DNA of 64,000 bases, from contig CAWJIJ010000011.1 in the NCBI GenBank assembly GCA_963842955.1, positions 682,001-746,000 on the forward strand, given 5' to 3'. The notes under the pieces were generated by a model. That model worked only from the letters and a program-made list of their open reading frames with translations, searched no databases and was not told where the DNA came from. This document shows positions 15,979 to 24,736 of the stretch, one piece after another. Source of the stretch: JARFQW01 sp963842955. GTDB taxonomy: Bacteria > Pseudomonadota > Gammaproteobacteria > Steroidobacterales > XN24. The position numbers and the translations under genes are program-made. Each line of letters starts with the position of its first letter. Position 1 is the stretch's first letter.

Positions 15979-17472
15979 ATGCAGCAGCTTAGCGGCCAGG
16001 ACGCCAGTTTCGTCTATCTCGACAGCACGAAGGGCCGGACCCACGTCGGCAGCCTGTGTATCTACGACCAGTCCACGGCCCCCGGCGGCAAGGTGCGCTT
16101 CAAGGACATCCTCGCCCACGTGGATTCCCGCCTGGATACGTCTCCAGTGTTCCGGCAGAAGCTCGTGCGCGTGCCCATGGACCTGGACAACCCCTGGTGG
16201 GTGGACGACGACGACTTCGATCTCGAGTTTCATGTTCGGCATATCGCGCTGCCGCGCCCGGGTGACTGGCGGCAGTTCTGCATCCTTGTTGCCCGGCTCC
16301 ACTCCCGGCCGCTGGACATGGATCGGCCGCTCTGGGAAATGTACGTCGTCGAGGGACTCAGCAACATTCCGTGGCTGCCCAAGAGCAGCTTCGCGCTGTT
16401 TACAAAAATGCACCACGCGGCCGTGGATGGTCACACGGGCCAGGAAATCACGGCCGGGATGCATGACACGAGCCCCGAGCCGCAGCCGATGCCGAAACGC
16501 ACGCGCTGGCGGCCGGAAGCAGGGCCCGGACAGGCGGGAATTCTCGTGCGCGCCGGCATCAACAATATTGTCACCCCGGTGCGCATGGCTCGGCACGTGA
16601 TGGGCGCCGCCCCGGGCGTGGCGAAGACGGTACTAAAGCGTCTGACCGGGAACAGGTCCGACGACCGGCTGCGGGTGCCGCGCACACGGTTCAACGGAAA
16701 AATCACGCCTCATCGGGTGTTCGAGGGGACCCGCTTTTCCCTTGCGGAAATCAGCGAGGCGCGGAATACCGTCCCGGGCGCCACCGTCAACGACGTGGTC
16801 CTATCCATCGCCGGCGGCGCGCTGCGCCGGTACCTGGAGAAGAAGGACGAACTCCCGGGGGAGTCCCTGGTGGCCTTTGCGCCGATCAACGTGCGCCGCG
16901 ACGACGAGCGCCATACCGGCGGCAACCAGGTTTCCCTTATGCGGGTCGCGCTGCGCTCCGACGTGGCCGATCCCGTCGAGCGACTGGCGGCCGTCCAGCG
17001 GGGTACGTCCCGTTCCAAGGAAATCACGAACGCCATCGGCGCCCGGGAGCTGACAGACCTCAACAAGTTCACGCCGCCGGCGACCCTGGCACTGGCCGGG
17101 CAGCTGATCACCCGGGCGGCGCTCCTGTCCCGCACCCCCATGGTCAACTGCGTGGTCACCAATGTACCGGGGCCCCAGGTACCGCTGTATCTCAACGGTG
17201 CGAAGATGGTCTGGATGGGCGGCCTGGGTCCCATCGTCAACGGCATGGGCCTGATCATCGTGCTGGTCAGCTACGACGGTGAACTCACCATGACCGTGAC
17301 ATCCGACCGGGAGATCATGCCGGACCCGTCGTTCTTCACAGAGTGTGTCGACGAGGCCTGGGCGGACCTGAAAGCCGCGGCCGCCGCGGCCGCGCCCGCC
17401 AGGAAAAAACGCGCGCGCGGCCGCGCCAAACCCACGCCGCGGCGGGCCGGAACCCGCGGGCGGCAGACATGA
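15979..17472 (+). CDS. Wax ester synthase/diacylglycerol acyltransferase (WS/DGAT)
   Basis: The product is 497 residues, near the family's usual 450-500. It starts MQQLSGQDASFVYLDS, a typical opening. The catalytic motif is KMHHAAVDGH (HHxxxDG). NVRRDDERHTGGNQVSLM and TNVPGPQVPLYLNGAKM match the two conserved C-terminal blocks. It joins fatty acyl-CoA to a long-chain alcohol or diacylglycerol, making storage wax esters or triacylglycerol at the membrane. The last 35 residues are an Ala/Arg/Lys-rich basic tail (ARKKRARGRAKPTPRRAG), unusual and perhaps membrane-binding. AlkB and an iron-type alcohol dehydrogenase elsewhere in the window could feed it. Confidence 0.93.
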   Translation: MQQLSGQDASFVYLDSTKGRTHVGSLCIYDQSTAPGGKVRFKDILAHVDSRLDTSPVFRQKLVRVPMDLDNPWWVDDDDFDLEFHVRHIALPRPGDWRQFCILVARLHSRPLDMDRPLWEMYVVEGLSNIPWLPKSSFALFTKMHHAAVDGHTGQEITAGMHDTSPEPQPMPKRTRWRPEAGPGQAGILVRAGINNIVTPVRMARHVMGAAPGVAKTVLKRLTGNRSDDRLRVPRTRFNGKITPHRVFEGTRFSLAEISEARNTVPGATVNDVVLSIAGGALRRYLEKKDELPGESLVAFAPINVRRDDERHTGGNQVSLMRVALRSDVADPVERLAAVQRGTSRSKEITNAIGARELTDLNKFTPPATLALAGQLITRAALLSRTPMVNCVVTNVPGPQVPLYLNGAKMVWMGGLGPIVNGMGLIIVLVSYDGELTMTVTSDREIMPDPSFFTECVDEAWADLKAAAAAAAPARKKRARGRAKPTPRRAGTRGRQT

Positions 17473-17497
17473 CGACCGGCATGGCCGGGCGCTGATC

Positions 17498-18952
17498 TTG
17501 CAGTTTCCTTCCGGCTCCGGCGGCAGCGCGGCCATCGCGTGGACGTTTCTCGCCTACCTCGCAGTCATGATCGCCATCGGAGTCGCCGCGTGGCGCCGAA
17601 CATCCGATCTCAAGGACTACATCCTTGGCGGCCGCAGTCTTGGCCGCTGGGTCACCGCCCTCTCCGCCCAGGCATCGGACATGAGCGGCTGGCTTCTCCT
17701 GGGTCTGCCCGGCTACGCCTACCTGGCCGGGCTGGAGTCTGCCTGGCTTCTCGCGGGCCTCCTCGGCGGCACCTATCTGAACTGGAAACTGACCGCCGCC
17801 CGCCTCCGCGAGGCCACCGAGCGATACTCCGACGCCTTGACCCTGCCCGACTATTTCGAGGCCCGATTCGCGGATTCCAGCGGCCTGCTCCGGCTGATTT
17901 CCGCCGTGACTATCCTCGTGTTTTTCACCTTCTACACCAGCTCGGGGCTCGTTGCCGGAGGCAAGCTCTTCGAGACCGTCTTCGGCCTCCCGTACCTCTG
18001 GGCCGTGGCCGCGGGTGGCACGGTCGTGGTGCTCTACACGTTTGTCGGCGGCTTTCTGGCGGTCAGCTGGACGGATCTCGTGCAAGGTCTGCTCATGTTC
18101 GGCGCGCTCCTGGCGGTTACCGTGCTGGGCCTTGGCGAGGCCGGCGGACCCTCGGGTCTGGCGGACGCGCTCACCGCAGCCAACCCGGCCTTCGCCAGCC
18201 CGCTCACGGATGCGGCGGGAGAACCGCTGACGGCCATTGCGATCATGTCGCTGTTGGGATGGGGCCTGGGCTATTTCGGTCAGCCCCACGTCCTGGCCCG
18301 TTTCATGGCGGCCAGGTCCACCGCGGAAATCGCCCCGGCCCGGCGAATCGCCGTGACATGGGTCACCGTTGCCTTGGCCGCAGGCCTCCTCACCGGGCTG
18401 ATCGGCATCGCGCTGCTCCCCGAACCCCTGCAGGGGGCAGAGTCCGAAAAGGTGTTCATGCACCTCACTACCCTGCTCTTCAATCCCGTCGTCGCCGGGA
18501 TCTGCCTGGCCGGCATCCTGGCCGCGGTGATGAGCACGGCCGACTCCCAGCTGCTGGTGGCCTCCTCGGCCGTTGCCGAGGACCTCTGGAAGGGGCGTCT
18601 GCGTCCGGAGGCGAGCGCATCGGAGTTGTTGTGGGTGGGCCGGCTGTCGGTGATCGCCATTGCCGCCGTGTCGATGCTTCTTGCCGCCGACCCGGACAGC
18701 AAAGTGCTGGACCTGGTCGCGTATGCCTGGGCCGGCTTCGGGGCCTCCTTCGGTCCGGCGATTCTCCTGTCACTGTACTGGCCGGCCATGACCCGGACCG
18801 GCGCCCTGGCCGGCATCGCGACCGGCGGTCTGACCGTGGTGATCTGGAAAAGCCTTGAAGGTGGCTGGTTCGATCTCTATGAAATCGTCCCCGGAGTTCT
18901 CCTTTCCAGCGTGGCCATTGTGCTGGTCAGCCGGCTTACCGGAGATCGGTAG
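17498..18952 (+). CDS. putP: Sodium/proline symporter
   Basis: The product is 484 residues from a TTG start at 17498; no ATG in frame keeps the first helix. It has about thirteen membrane segments. Signatures are FLAYLAVMIAIGVAAWR, DYILGGRSLGRWVTALSAQA, SDMSGWLLLGLPGYAY (the PutP-type substrate and sodium region), TLPDYFEARF, and GILAAVMSTADSQLLVASSA. These match PutP rather than other SSS members. It imports proline with sodium. No putA or regulator is beside it. Confidence 0.9.
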   Translation: MQFPSGSGGSAAIAWTFLAYLAVMIAIGVAAWRRTSDLKDYILGGRSLGRWVTALSAQASDMSGWLLLGLPGYAYLAGLESAWLLAGLLGGTYLNWKLTAARLREATERYSDALTLPDYFEARFADSSGLLRLISAVTILVFFTFYTSSGLVAGGKLFETVFGLPYLWAVAAGGTVVVLYTFVGGFLAVSWTDLVQGLLMFGALLAVTVLGLGEAGGPSGLADALTAANPAFASPLTDAAGEPLTAIAIMSLLGWGLGYFGQPHVLARFMAARSTAEIAPARRIAVTWVTVALAAGLLTGLIGIALLPEPLQGAESEKVFMHLTTLLFNPVVAGICLAGILAAVMSTADSQLLVASSAVAEDLWKGRLRPEASASELLWVGRLSVIAIAAVSMLLAADPDSKVLDLVAYAWAGFGASFGPAILLSLYWPAMTRTGALAGIATGGLTVVIWKSLEGGWFDLYEIVPGVLLSSVAIVLVSRLTGDR

Positions 18953-19017
18953 CGGCCGAAACGGCATTATGCTATGCTGCACTGCAGCAGGATAACCGGC
19001 AGCCTGCCTGCCGGGAG

Positions 19018-19758
19018 ATGCTTGTGAGTGAAGACCGTATTTTTACCCCGAATTATCGGGAAGAATTTCCGCTCCCGGACGGCCGCCGCCTCAGGCTCCG
19101 CCTCGGCAAGCCGGACGATCGCGGGATGCTGCTCGAGGCCTTCGGGGAGCTCAGCCCCGAGAGCCGCTATACCCGCTGGGGCTACGCGAAGACCCACCTG
19201 ACCGACGACGAGATCGACCGCCTGGCGAAGGCCGACGGCGACAACGATCTCCCCCTGGCGGCCATCGAACTCTACCCCTCCGGCCGGGAGCGCGCCGGCG
19301 CCGGGCTCGCCCGGTTCGTGCGGGATCCCGACGATCCGTCGACAGCGGAGATCAGCCTGACGGTCGTGGACGATTGGCAGGGCCAGGGCGTGGGCAAACT
19401 GCTGCTCGACCGGCTTCTGGCCGCGATGGCCGAAGCCGGCGTGCGCCGGGCCCGGGGCCGCATGCTTGCCGCAAACGAGCCCATGCGCAGGCTCATTGCT
19501 CGCTATGCGGAGCCCGGCGATTTCTGGTCCGATGGTCCCGCCACCGAATTCGAGTTCTCTGTCCCGGCGCTCATCGACACGCCGGCGACCCTGGCCGTCC
19601 GGGGAGCCCTCGGACTGATCCGTGCGGGCCGCGAGGCAGCGACCCGGGCGATCAGTACGCCGCTGCGTTTCGCGGAAGACGTACTCGGCCGCAAGATCGC
19701 ACGCAAGCGCCAGAGCGCCATGCACGACCGATCCGCGCCAAGGGAACATCGGCCCTGA
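19018..19758 (+). CDS. GNAT-family N-acetyltransferase
   Basis: The product is 246 residues. The GNAT fold is visible: PDGRRLRLRLGKPDDRGML at the start, AEISLTVVDDWQGQGVGKLL (acetyl-CoA binding Q/R-x-x-G-x-G/A), and ARGRMLAANEPMRRLIARY. SRYTRWGYAKTHLTDDEIDR in between is the feature of the RimI-like/PAT-type acetyltransferases that begin with L.PES.Y.RF. A helical, basic extension follows the catalytic domain (residues about 185-246, RFAEDVLGRKIARKRQ). It stands alone behind putP, and the target is unknown. Confidence 0.82.
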   Translation: MLVSEDRIFTPNYREEFPLPDGRRLRLRLGKPDDRGMLLEAFGELSPESRYTRWGYAKTHLTDDEIDRLAKADGDNDLPLAAIELYPSGRERAGAGLARFVRDPDDPSTAEISLTVVDDWQGQGVGKLLLDRLLAAMAEAGVRRARGRMLAANEPMRRLIARYAEPGDFWSDGPATEFEFSVPALIDTPATLAVRGALGLIRAGREAATRAISTPLRFAEDVLGRKIARKRQSAMHDRSAPREHRP

Positions 19759-19806
19759 TACCGGGGCCCATCCTCTTCCTTCGAAACTGACGGGGGCGCC
19801 GTCGCC

Positions 19807-20697
19807 TCAACCCCACGTCAGCGCAAACCCCCAGGCGGCCACGAGGCACGCGACAGCTCCAAGGCCACAAGCGGCCTGGAACAAGGACGAACCCGCCCGG
19901 CCCCGATTCGCCCGGGCCAGGACCCAGCCGAACAATCCGCCCGCGGCGAAGCCGGTCAAATGGGCCCCCACGTCGGTGCGTTCCCCGCCCGATCCCGTGT
20001 AGGCGAGAATCGCTCCCGCCGCAATCAGAGCACCCCAGCGCTCGGCCCAGCGTCCAGGGCCTCGGTGCCGGTGCCTGGCAATGTAGGCGCCGAGCAAGCC
20101 CAGCGCCGCGAATACCGCGGTGGAAGCGCCAATCGACCGGTGATCGGGACCGTGCAGCCAGGCGTTGGCCAGGTTGCCGAGGCCCCCGGCAATCACGATG
20201 GCAAGCCACGCCGAGCCGGTCCCCAGGTAGCGGGCCGCAAGGCCGCCGAAAACGGTGCCAAACACCAGGTTGGCGGTGAGATGCCCGAAATCCGAGTGCA
20301 GGGTCAGTGCGGTAAGGCCACGCCACCACTCACCCGCGAACATGGCCGCACCATCGACCCGACCGAGACGGGTCCAGTCGTAACTGCCGGCAAAGCTGCT
20401 CTGCAGCCGCCAGGCGATGAGCAGCGCAAGCGCATACGCGCTGGCACCGGGGATGGCCCTGCCGACCACAGGTGGCGGCGGAGGAGGAGGGGCCGGAACA
20501 CGGGCTGCCTCGGACAAATAGGCCCTGATCTCCGTCCGGGCCCGGTCAGCATCCGCCTCAGGGACCGTCAGCACGTGTTCGCCACCGAGGTCCGACTGCA
20601 AGGCACGTATGCCGGCTGCCGCGAGCACCAGCCCCAGTTCCCGGGCGCGGCGGGCCGAAGGCGTCCGGGCCACGATCGGATTACCTGTTTCCGGCAA
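19807..20697 (-). CDS. Rhomboid-family intramembrane serine protease
   Basis: The product is 296 residues. An N-terminal cytoplasmic domain of about 75 residues (ARTPSARRARELGLVLAAAG, VLTVPEADADRARTEI, DUF2007-like) is followed by a Pro-rich linker and six to seven helices. Active-site signs are GASTAVFAALGLLGAYIAR (GxS nucleophile) and VGAHLTGFAAGGLFGW (catalytic His), with HLTANLVFGTVFGGL in the second helix. It cleaves membrane proteins within the bilayer. It is a single gene, convergent with the acetyltransferase gene. Confidence 0.87.
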   Translation of the reverse strand: MPETGNPIVARTPSARRARELGLVLAAAGIRALQSDLGGEHVLTVPEADADRARTEIRAYLSEAARVPAPPPPPPPVVGRAIPGASAYALALLIAWRLQSSFAGSYDWTRLGRVDGAAMFAGEWWRGLTALTLHSDFGHLTANLVFGTVFGGLAARYLGTGSAWLAIVIAGGLGNLANAWLHGPDHRSIGASTAVFAALGLLGAYIARHRHRGPGRWAERWGALIAAGAILAYTGSGGERTDVGAHLTGFAAGGLFGWVLARANRGRAGSSLFQAACGLGAVACLVAAWGFALTWG

Positions 20698-20807
20698 GAA
20701 TCTTTCTCTAAGTGCCTGATTGGAAGACCCGGGTTGGCGTCATTCCGAGGCGCTGACTATACCTGAGGGGATTTCGCCAAACGGCCAGTTCGAGGGAGGG
20801 TATTTGC

Positions 20808-21506
20808 ATGCTGCGTTTCGCCACGGCCATTATCATCGTCGCCGGCTCGCTGCTCTCGGCAGTTGCGGGGGCGGTGGATCGTTATCCCTTCCCGGTACTC
20901 GAGACCTCCTGGGCCGGTACCCGGGTGATGGAGATGGCGGGCGCGTCCGTGACCAGCCAGGTCTATCAGACACCGGACAAGATGCGTTATGAAACCGACG
21001 CCGGCGCCCGCGTCACGGTGATCCATCGCCAGGACCTCGGTGTGCAGTGGATGCTGATCGACAGCGCCACATACCTTGAAACCGCGTTGTCCGACCTGGC
21101 CAGCGGCAGTCCGGAAGACGGAGTCCTCCCGGAGGGCATGCGCATCATCGAGCAGGAAGAACTGGGTTCGAGATCCATCGATGGCCGCGACGCACGGGGC
21201 TATCGGGTCGTAACGGAAGATGCCGAGGGCACGCGGGCCGACGTGGAAACCTGGGTCACGGGCGAAGGCATTCCCGTGCTCATGAATGTCGCCACCGAAC
21301 ATGACGGCGAGCCCATGACGGCAACGATTCGCACGACCGAGATTCGTGTCGGCCCGCAGCCGGACTCACTGTTCGAGGTGCCCGCCGGTGCAACGAAACT
21401 GGACGGTGCGAGTGCGGCGGCCATCGACATGGACGGCATGATGGGCGGGATGAGCGACATCCTGGCCGAAGAGGCCAGGAGCCGGCGCCGAAGAAGGCAC
21501 GCGTGA
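20808..21506 (+). CDS. Exported DUF4412/LolA-like protein, frameshifted near the C-terminus
   Basis: The product is 232 residues as written. It has a signal peptide (ATAIIIVAGSLLSAVAGAVD) and then a beta-rich domain with repeated short strands (SQVYQTPDKMRYETDAGARV, MLIDSATYLETALSDL, DARGYRVVTEDAEGTRADVE, TWVTGEGIPVLMN) as in DUF4412 and LolA-like periplasmic proteins. After EEARSR the frame turns Arg-rich and stops. The next frame reads EEGTRDAVRGETRQRAEDAL and then RKGFKKLFGN, ending at 21582, which looks like the real tail. Removing one base near 21483-21487 would restore it. It converges on the eight-gene minus-strand operon and may relate to it. Confidence 0.65.
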   Translation: MLRFATAIIIVAGSLLSAVAGAVDRYPFPVLETSWAGTRVMEMAGASVTSQVYQTPDKMRYETDAGARVTVIHRQDLGVQWMLIDSATYLETALSDLASGSPEDGVLPEGMRIIEQEELGSRSIDGRDARGYRVVTEDAEGTRADVETWVTGEGIPVLMNVATEHDGEPMTATIRTTEIRVGPQPDSLFEVPAGATKLDGASAAAIDMDGMMGGMSDILAEEARSRRRRRHA

Positions 21507-21604
21507 CGCAGTCCGGGGCGAGACCCGCCAGCGGGCCGAGGACGCACTACGCAAGGGTTTCAAGAAACTGTTCGGCAACTAGCCGGCCCGCAAAATCCAC
21601 GCTT

Positions 21605-22018
21605 TCAGCGCCCTGGCCGCTGGCGTCCGGGGTTTCCCGGCACCGACGGGACGACTCGTACGCGCATTGGGACGAACTCGCCGGGACGCTCACGGGAGAA
21701 CGTCCGGAGCGTGCGGCCGTCAAAGCGATACGTCACCTCCCAGCCGACGATAGCCGGAGACGGCGGTCGGCAGGCGGCTCTCTCCAGGTCCGCCGCCAGT
21801 TGCGCCGCCAGCGGGGCACCGGTCAGCGGGCCTGGTGCCGCACCGGGGCACGCCATCGGTCCCGCACTGGCGTAGACCGGTACCGCCGCCAGCACCGGTG
21901 CGCTGACCTCCCAGGCACCGACTGCCGCGGGGATCATCAGACCGACGGCCCATGCCATTGCCAGGGTGTTTGCGCGGGCCGCCCGCTCGACCAGCCGACA
22001 GGTCAATCGAAGTCCCAT
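21605..22018 (-). CDS. Uncharacterised exported protein, last gene of the MotA/TolQ-like envelope operon
   Basis: The product is 137 residues, starting MGLRLTCRLVERA at 22018 and overlapping the preceding lytic transglycosylase gene by 16 bases. A signal-anchor (AMAWAVGLMIPAAVGAWEV) is followed by an Ala/Pro-rich part with two Cys. The C-terminus (GWEVTYRFDGRTLRTF and MRVRVVP) resembles that of the glycine-zipper protein at 27748 (GYHVTYQYMGREFATT, then IAIEVELTP). Both match the end of SlyB/2TM-type envelope proteins, but this one lacks the glycine zipper. The function is unknown. Confidence 0.6.
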   Translation of the reverse strand: MGLRLTCRLVERAARANTLAMAWAVGLMIPAAVGAWEVSAPVLAAVPVYASAGPMACPGAAPGPLTGAPLAAQLAADLERAACRPPSPAIVGWEVTYRFDGRTLRTFSRERPGEFVPMRVRVVPSVPGNPGRQRPGR

Positions 22019-22764
22019 CCCAATTCTCCCAGCCGGCGTCGCGCCGAGGCGAGCTCGGAACCGCCCGCGGCCACCAGCACCACGCGAAACTCCCCCGGCG
22101 CCTCGCGAAACCAGTCCAGGCGCACCTCCGGCGCCCGGTTGCCCAGCGCGCCGACCAGGGCCTCGGCCCGCCAGGGGGTCCGGAACACGGCCACCGTATG
22201 ACGCCGCTGGCCTGCCCACTCGCCCCGCCCGTTGAGAACGAAATCCAGGTGCCGATAGATATACCCGCTGTACCACTCTGCGCCGGCGGGAATATTGCGG
22301 CCGTTCACGGGTATGCGGCCGGGCCCGTAGTTGTAGGCCGCCAGTGCCAGGTGAACGTCGCCGCTGTAGCGACTCATGAGGCCCCTGAGGTAGCGTGCCC
22401 CCGCATCCACGTTCCGGCAGGGCTCATGGAGATCGCTGATGCTGCTAAAGCCCAGCTCCCTGGCAGTGGACGGCCAGAGGATCTGCATCAACCCATGAGC
22501 GTTCGCCTTCGAGACAGCCCGGGGATCGAAGTTGCTTTCGCCGCGAGCGACAGCCAGCAGCAGGGTCAGCGGCAAGTCGTGTCGGGCAGCGGCTGCCTCG
22601 AAACACCCCTGGTAGGGGAAAGCCATGGCGGGCGGGCGATCCATTCCGCTCGAAATCCAGGTTCGCCAGGCGGCCGAAGTAGAGCCGGTCCCGGCATGTC
22701 CGGGAACCGCGGCCACGCCGAGAAGAACCACCGCCAGGAGCCTCGCGGCAAACCGCGCGCTCAT
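22003..22764 (-). CDS. Exported lytic transglycosylase with SPOR-like C-terminal domain
   Basis: The product is 253 residues, with its ATG overlapping the upstream stop by four bases. A signal peptide (ARLLAVVLLGVAAVPGHA) is followed by an SLT domain at about 50-170: LAVARGESNFDPRAVSKANA with the catalytic Glu, HGLMQILWPSTARELGF, and ALAAYNYGPGRIPVNG. The last 65 residues (HTVAVFRTPWRAEALVGAL, EFRVVLVAAGGSELASARRR) have the strand-helix-strand pattern of SPOR-like domains. It should cut peptidoglycan glycan strands in the periplasm. In this operon it would open or anchor the wall for the channel complex. Confidence 0.85.
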   Translation of the reverse strand: MSARFAARLLAVVLLGVAAVPGHAGTGSTSAAWRTWISSGMDRPPAMAFPYQGCFEAAAARHDLPLTLLLAVARGESNFDPRAVSKANAHGLMQILWPSTARELGFSSISDLHEPCRNVDAGARYLRGLMSRYSGDVHLALAAYNYGPGRIPVNGRNIPAGAEWYSGYIYRHLDFVLNGRGEWAGQRRHTVAVFRTPWRAEALVGALGNRAPEVRLDWFREAPGEFRVVLVAAGGSELASARRRLGELGWDFD

Positions 22765-23468
22765 GGATTGTCCTCCAGCCTGGCGAGCGTGCCCGCGGCG
22801 CGAAGCCGGGCCAGGTCATCCGCCAGCCCGGTCTCGGACTCGGCCGTCAGAAACACCTGGTAGATGCCCGGTGCGGCACGGCGCACTTCGAAACTCATAT
22901 CGAAGCGCTCCCCCAGATGACCTGCAAAACCCTCCGCCGATCGCTCACTCCGAAACGGCGCCCAGATGCTCGCCGAGGCAGGAGCCCCGGGCGGTGTCCC
23001 AAGACTTCCGGCCGCCGGATTCCCGTGAACAGGAACGGGACCGGTTGCCACCGGGCTCTGCGGCCGGAGGTCGCCAGCTGGCTTTGAGGTGGGGCCGTCC
23101 GGCAAGACGCCGGCCGCTCCATCGGCGCCGAAGGGGGCACCCTGAACCGGCGCGCCGGCACCCGGATCCGTGGCGGCTACTCCGGGCGCATCGCCTCCGG
23201 CTGCCAGGAGGCCCTCGCCGTGCTCAGGCCCGGGCGGGGGCTCCGGCAGCACCACAACGGCGGCCGATTCTTCCTGGCCCGGATCTGCCGCCAGCACCGT
23301 GTCGGCTCCCGCCGGCTCACTTCCTGCCTCGGCAGCCAGCACCGAATGGAGACGGTGCTGCACATCGGCCAACGTCAGCGGAAACTCCTGCAGACCCGGC
23401 ACACCGGTCCGATGCACGACGGCGAGCGTTACCACTACCCCGGCAAGAAATCCCAGAAAACGCGTCAT
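22761..23468 (-). CDS. Membrane-anchored SPOR-like protein
   Basis: The product is 235 residues from the ATG at 23468 (four-base overlap with the upstream gene). The N-terminal anchor is TRFLGFLAGVVVTLAVVH. A Pro/Gly/Ala-rich linker of about 110 residues follows. The C-terminal 70 residues (IWAPFRSERSAEGFAGHL, FEVRRAAPGIYQVFLTAES, ARLRAAGTL) look like a SPOR domain with the usual W.PF.S...A.gFA opening. SPOR domains bind denuded peptidoglycan glycans. The neighbour downstream is the lytic transglycosylase. The assignment is by pattern and is moderately secure. Confidence 0.6.
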   Translation of the reverse strand: MTRFLGFLAGVVVTLAVVHRTGVPGLQEFPLTLADVQHRLHSVLAAEAGSEPAGADTVLAADPGQEESAAVVVLPEPPPGPEHGEGLLAAGGDAPGVAATDPGAGAPVQGAPFGADGAAGVLPDGPTSKPAGDLRPQSPVATGPVPVHGNPAAGSLGTPPGAPASASIWAPFRSERSAEGFAGHLGERFDMSFEVRRAAPGIYQVFLTAESETGLADDLARLRAAGTLARLEDNP

Positions 23469-24736
23469 CGTCGTGTTCCTCCGGCAGGGGCAAGCACGCG
23501 GATACCGTCCCAGGCCACCGGTGTCGCCGGGTTGCTCGCCATGCGGGCGAGGTCGTCCAGCCACGCCGGATCCGCACCGCGCCCGTTGCGTTCCGAATCA
23601 CAGAATCGAGGCAGGTCTGCTTCGAGCCGAAGCAGGGCGCTACGGCCAGCATTGGTCGCGGTAATCCCGTAGAAACTTACCCAGGGCACCCCGTTGTCGC
23701 GCACCCTCACGACCCGGCTGCCCTGGCTTACCCTGGTTCCACATCCCTGGAGGCTGAAAAGCCCCCGCCCGCCGAGTACGGCCAGCAGGACGGCATCGGA
23801 ATCCGGGGCCACACGCACGCCGAGACAACCTGGCCCACACTCGACGGCCGCCAGGCGGGGCGCTTCTGGCGAAACAGCCGCGGATCGCACAGGGGCCGGT
23901 GACGGCAGCCTTGCGTCGGGCCGTGCCGCAGTGGTCCGAAGGTATATCGAGGCACTGACGGCTCCTTCGGCCGAGTCCATCCGGGCGATGACGAGATCCC
24001 GCTCTCCCGCCACAGGTACGCGTTCAGTGGCGAGAACCCAGGCCGGACCTTCGTCCGGCGCCGCCAGACGACTGGACAGGCGGGTGGCTGTGAGGCCGGC
24101 GATCCCCCCGCCTCCCGTAGCCGCCGTGACCGACCCGGGCGCCAGGTTCGCGGTGGCCAGCGCGCATTCCAGGGCCCCAGCCAGGGCGTCGGCAGCGGGC
24201 AACGGGTCGGACGCAGGCAGCGGCCGGTCAGCGCTGCCAGGGGCAGCGAGCGCCGGGGCTGGCGTTTCTGCGGCCCGTCCGGGACGGCCCGCAAGCCGGC
24301 CCTGCCAGTGGCCACCCACGCCGGTGACCCATTCCTCCGCCACGGCATCCCATATGCGGGCTTCCACTCGATCTCCCGAAGCGCCTAGCCGGGTAACGAA
24401 ACCGATTCGGTACGCGGCCTGGCGTCCGCCGCAGCCTCCGGCACCCGGCGGCAGGACGCGAAGACCGGGTATGCCCAGCAGCCGGCCTTCGAGCTGCTCC
24501 TCGAGCTGCCGGTCCAGGGCCGTCGGTGTTACCCCGGGGCTGTCCGGCAGGCCGACGGAGATCGTCTCGCCGCGAAAGCGGGGATGGGTGCTCAGAACGT
24601 TCGCGATGTCCGGCGCAAGGCTGGCTTCCAGCCACCGCTCCGGGGAGCCGCTCTCCTGCTCCCAGCTCAGGGCGCCGGGTGACTGGCTGGCGCAGCCGGC
24701 CAGAGACAATGCAGCGAAGATCAACGTCGTTTTCAT
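23465..24736 (-). CDS. Large uncharacterised lipoprotein
   Basis: The product is 423 residues. The lipobox is in MKTTLIFAALSLAGCASQ. The first third (RQLEEQLEGRLLGIPGLRVL, AAYRIGFVTRLGASGDRVEA, WDAVAEEWVTGVGGHWQG) recalls the outline of FlgO/CsgG-type lipoprotein domains, but this is only a resemblance. The last third (LLAVLGGRGLFSLQGCGTRV, WVSFYGITATNAGRSALLRL) has two or three Cys and alternating strands. It begins with ATG overlapping the stop of the MotB/ExbD-like gene. It is probably an outer-membrane partner of the channel complex. I do not recognise a named family. Confidence 0.6.
   Translation of the reverse strand: MKTTLIFAALSLAGCASQSPGALSWEQESGSPERWLEASLAPDIANVLSTHPRFRGETISVGLPDSPGVTPTALDRQLEEQLEGRLLGIPGLRVLPPGAGGCGGRQAAYRIGFVTRLGASGDRVEARIWDAVAEEWVTGVGGHWQGRLAGRPGRAAETPAPALAAPGSADRPLPASDPLPAADALAGALECALATANLAPGSVTAATGGGGIAGLTATRLSSRLAAPDEGPAWVLATERVPVAGERDLVIARMDSAEGAVSASIYLRTTAARPDARLPSPAPVRSAAVSPEAPRLAAVECGPGCLGVRVAPDSDAVLLAVLGGRGLFSLQGCGTRVSQGSRVVRVRDNGVPWVSFYGITATNAGRSALLRLEADLPRFCDSERNGRGADPAWLDDLARMASNPATPVAWDGIRVLAPAGGTRR

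Noticed and set aside
15104..16600. Plus-strand frame of 498 codons
   Set aside because: It spans the 5' end of the M49-like gene in antisense and the WS/DGAT gene in another frame; Arg/Pro-rich.
17469..17495. Eight-codon ATG frame before putP
   Set aside because: A possible leader peptide, but it has no regulatory codons or attenuator-like stems; probably chance.
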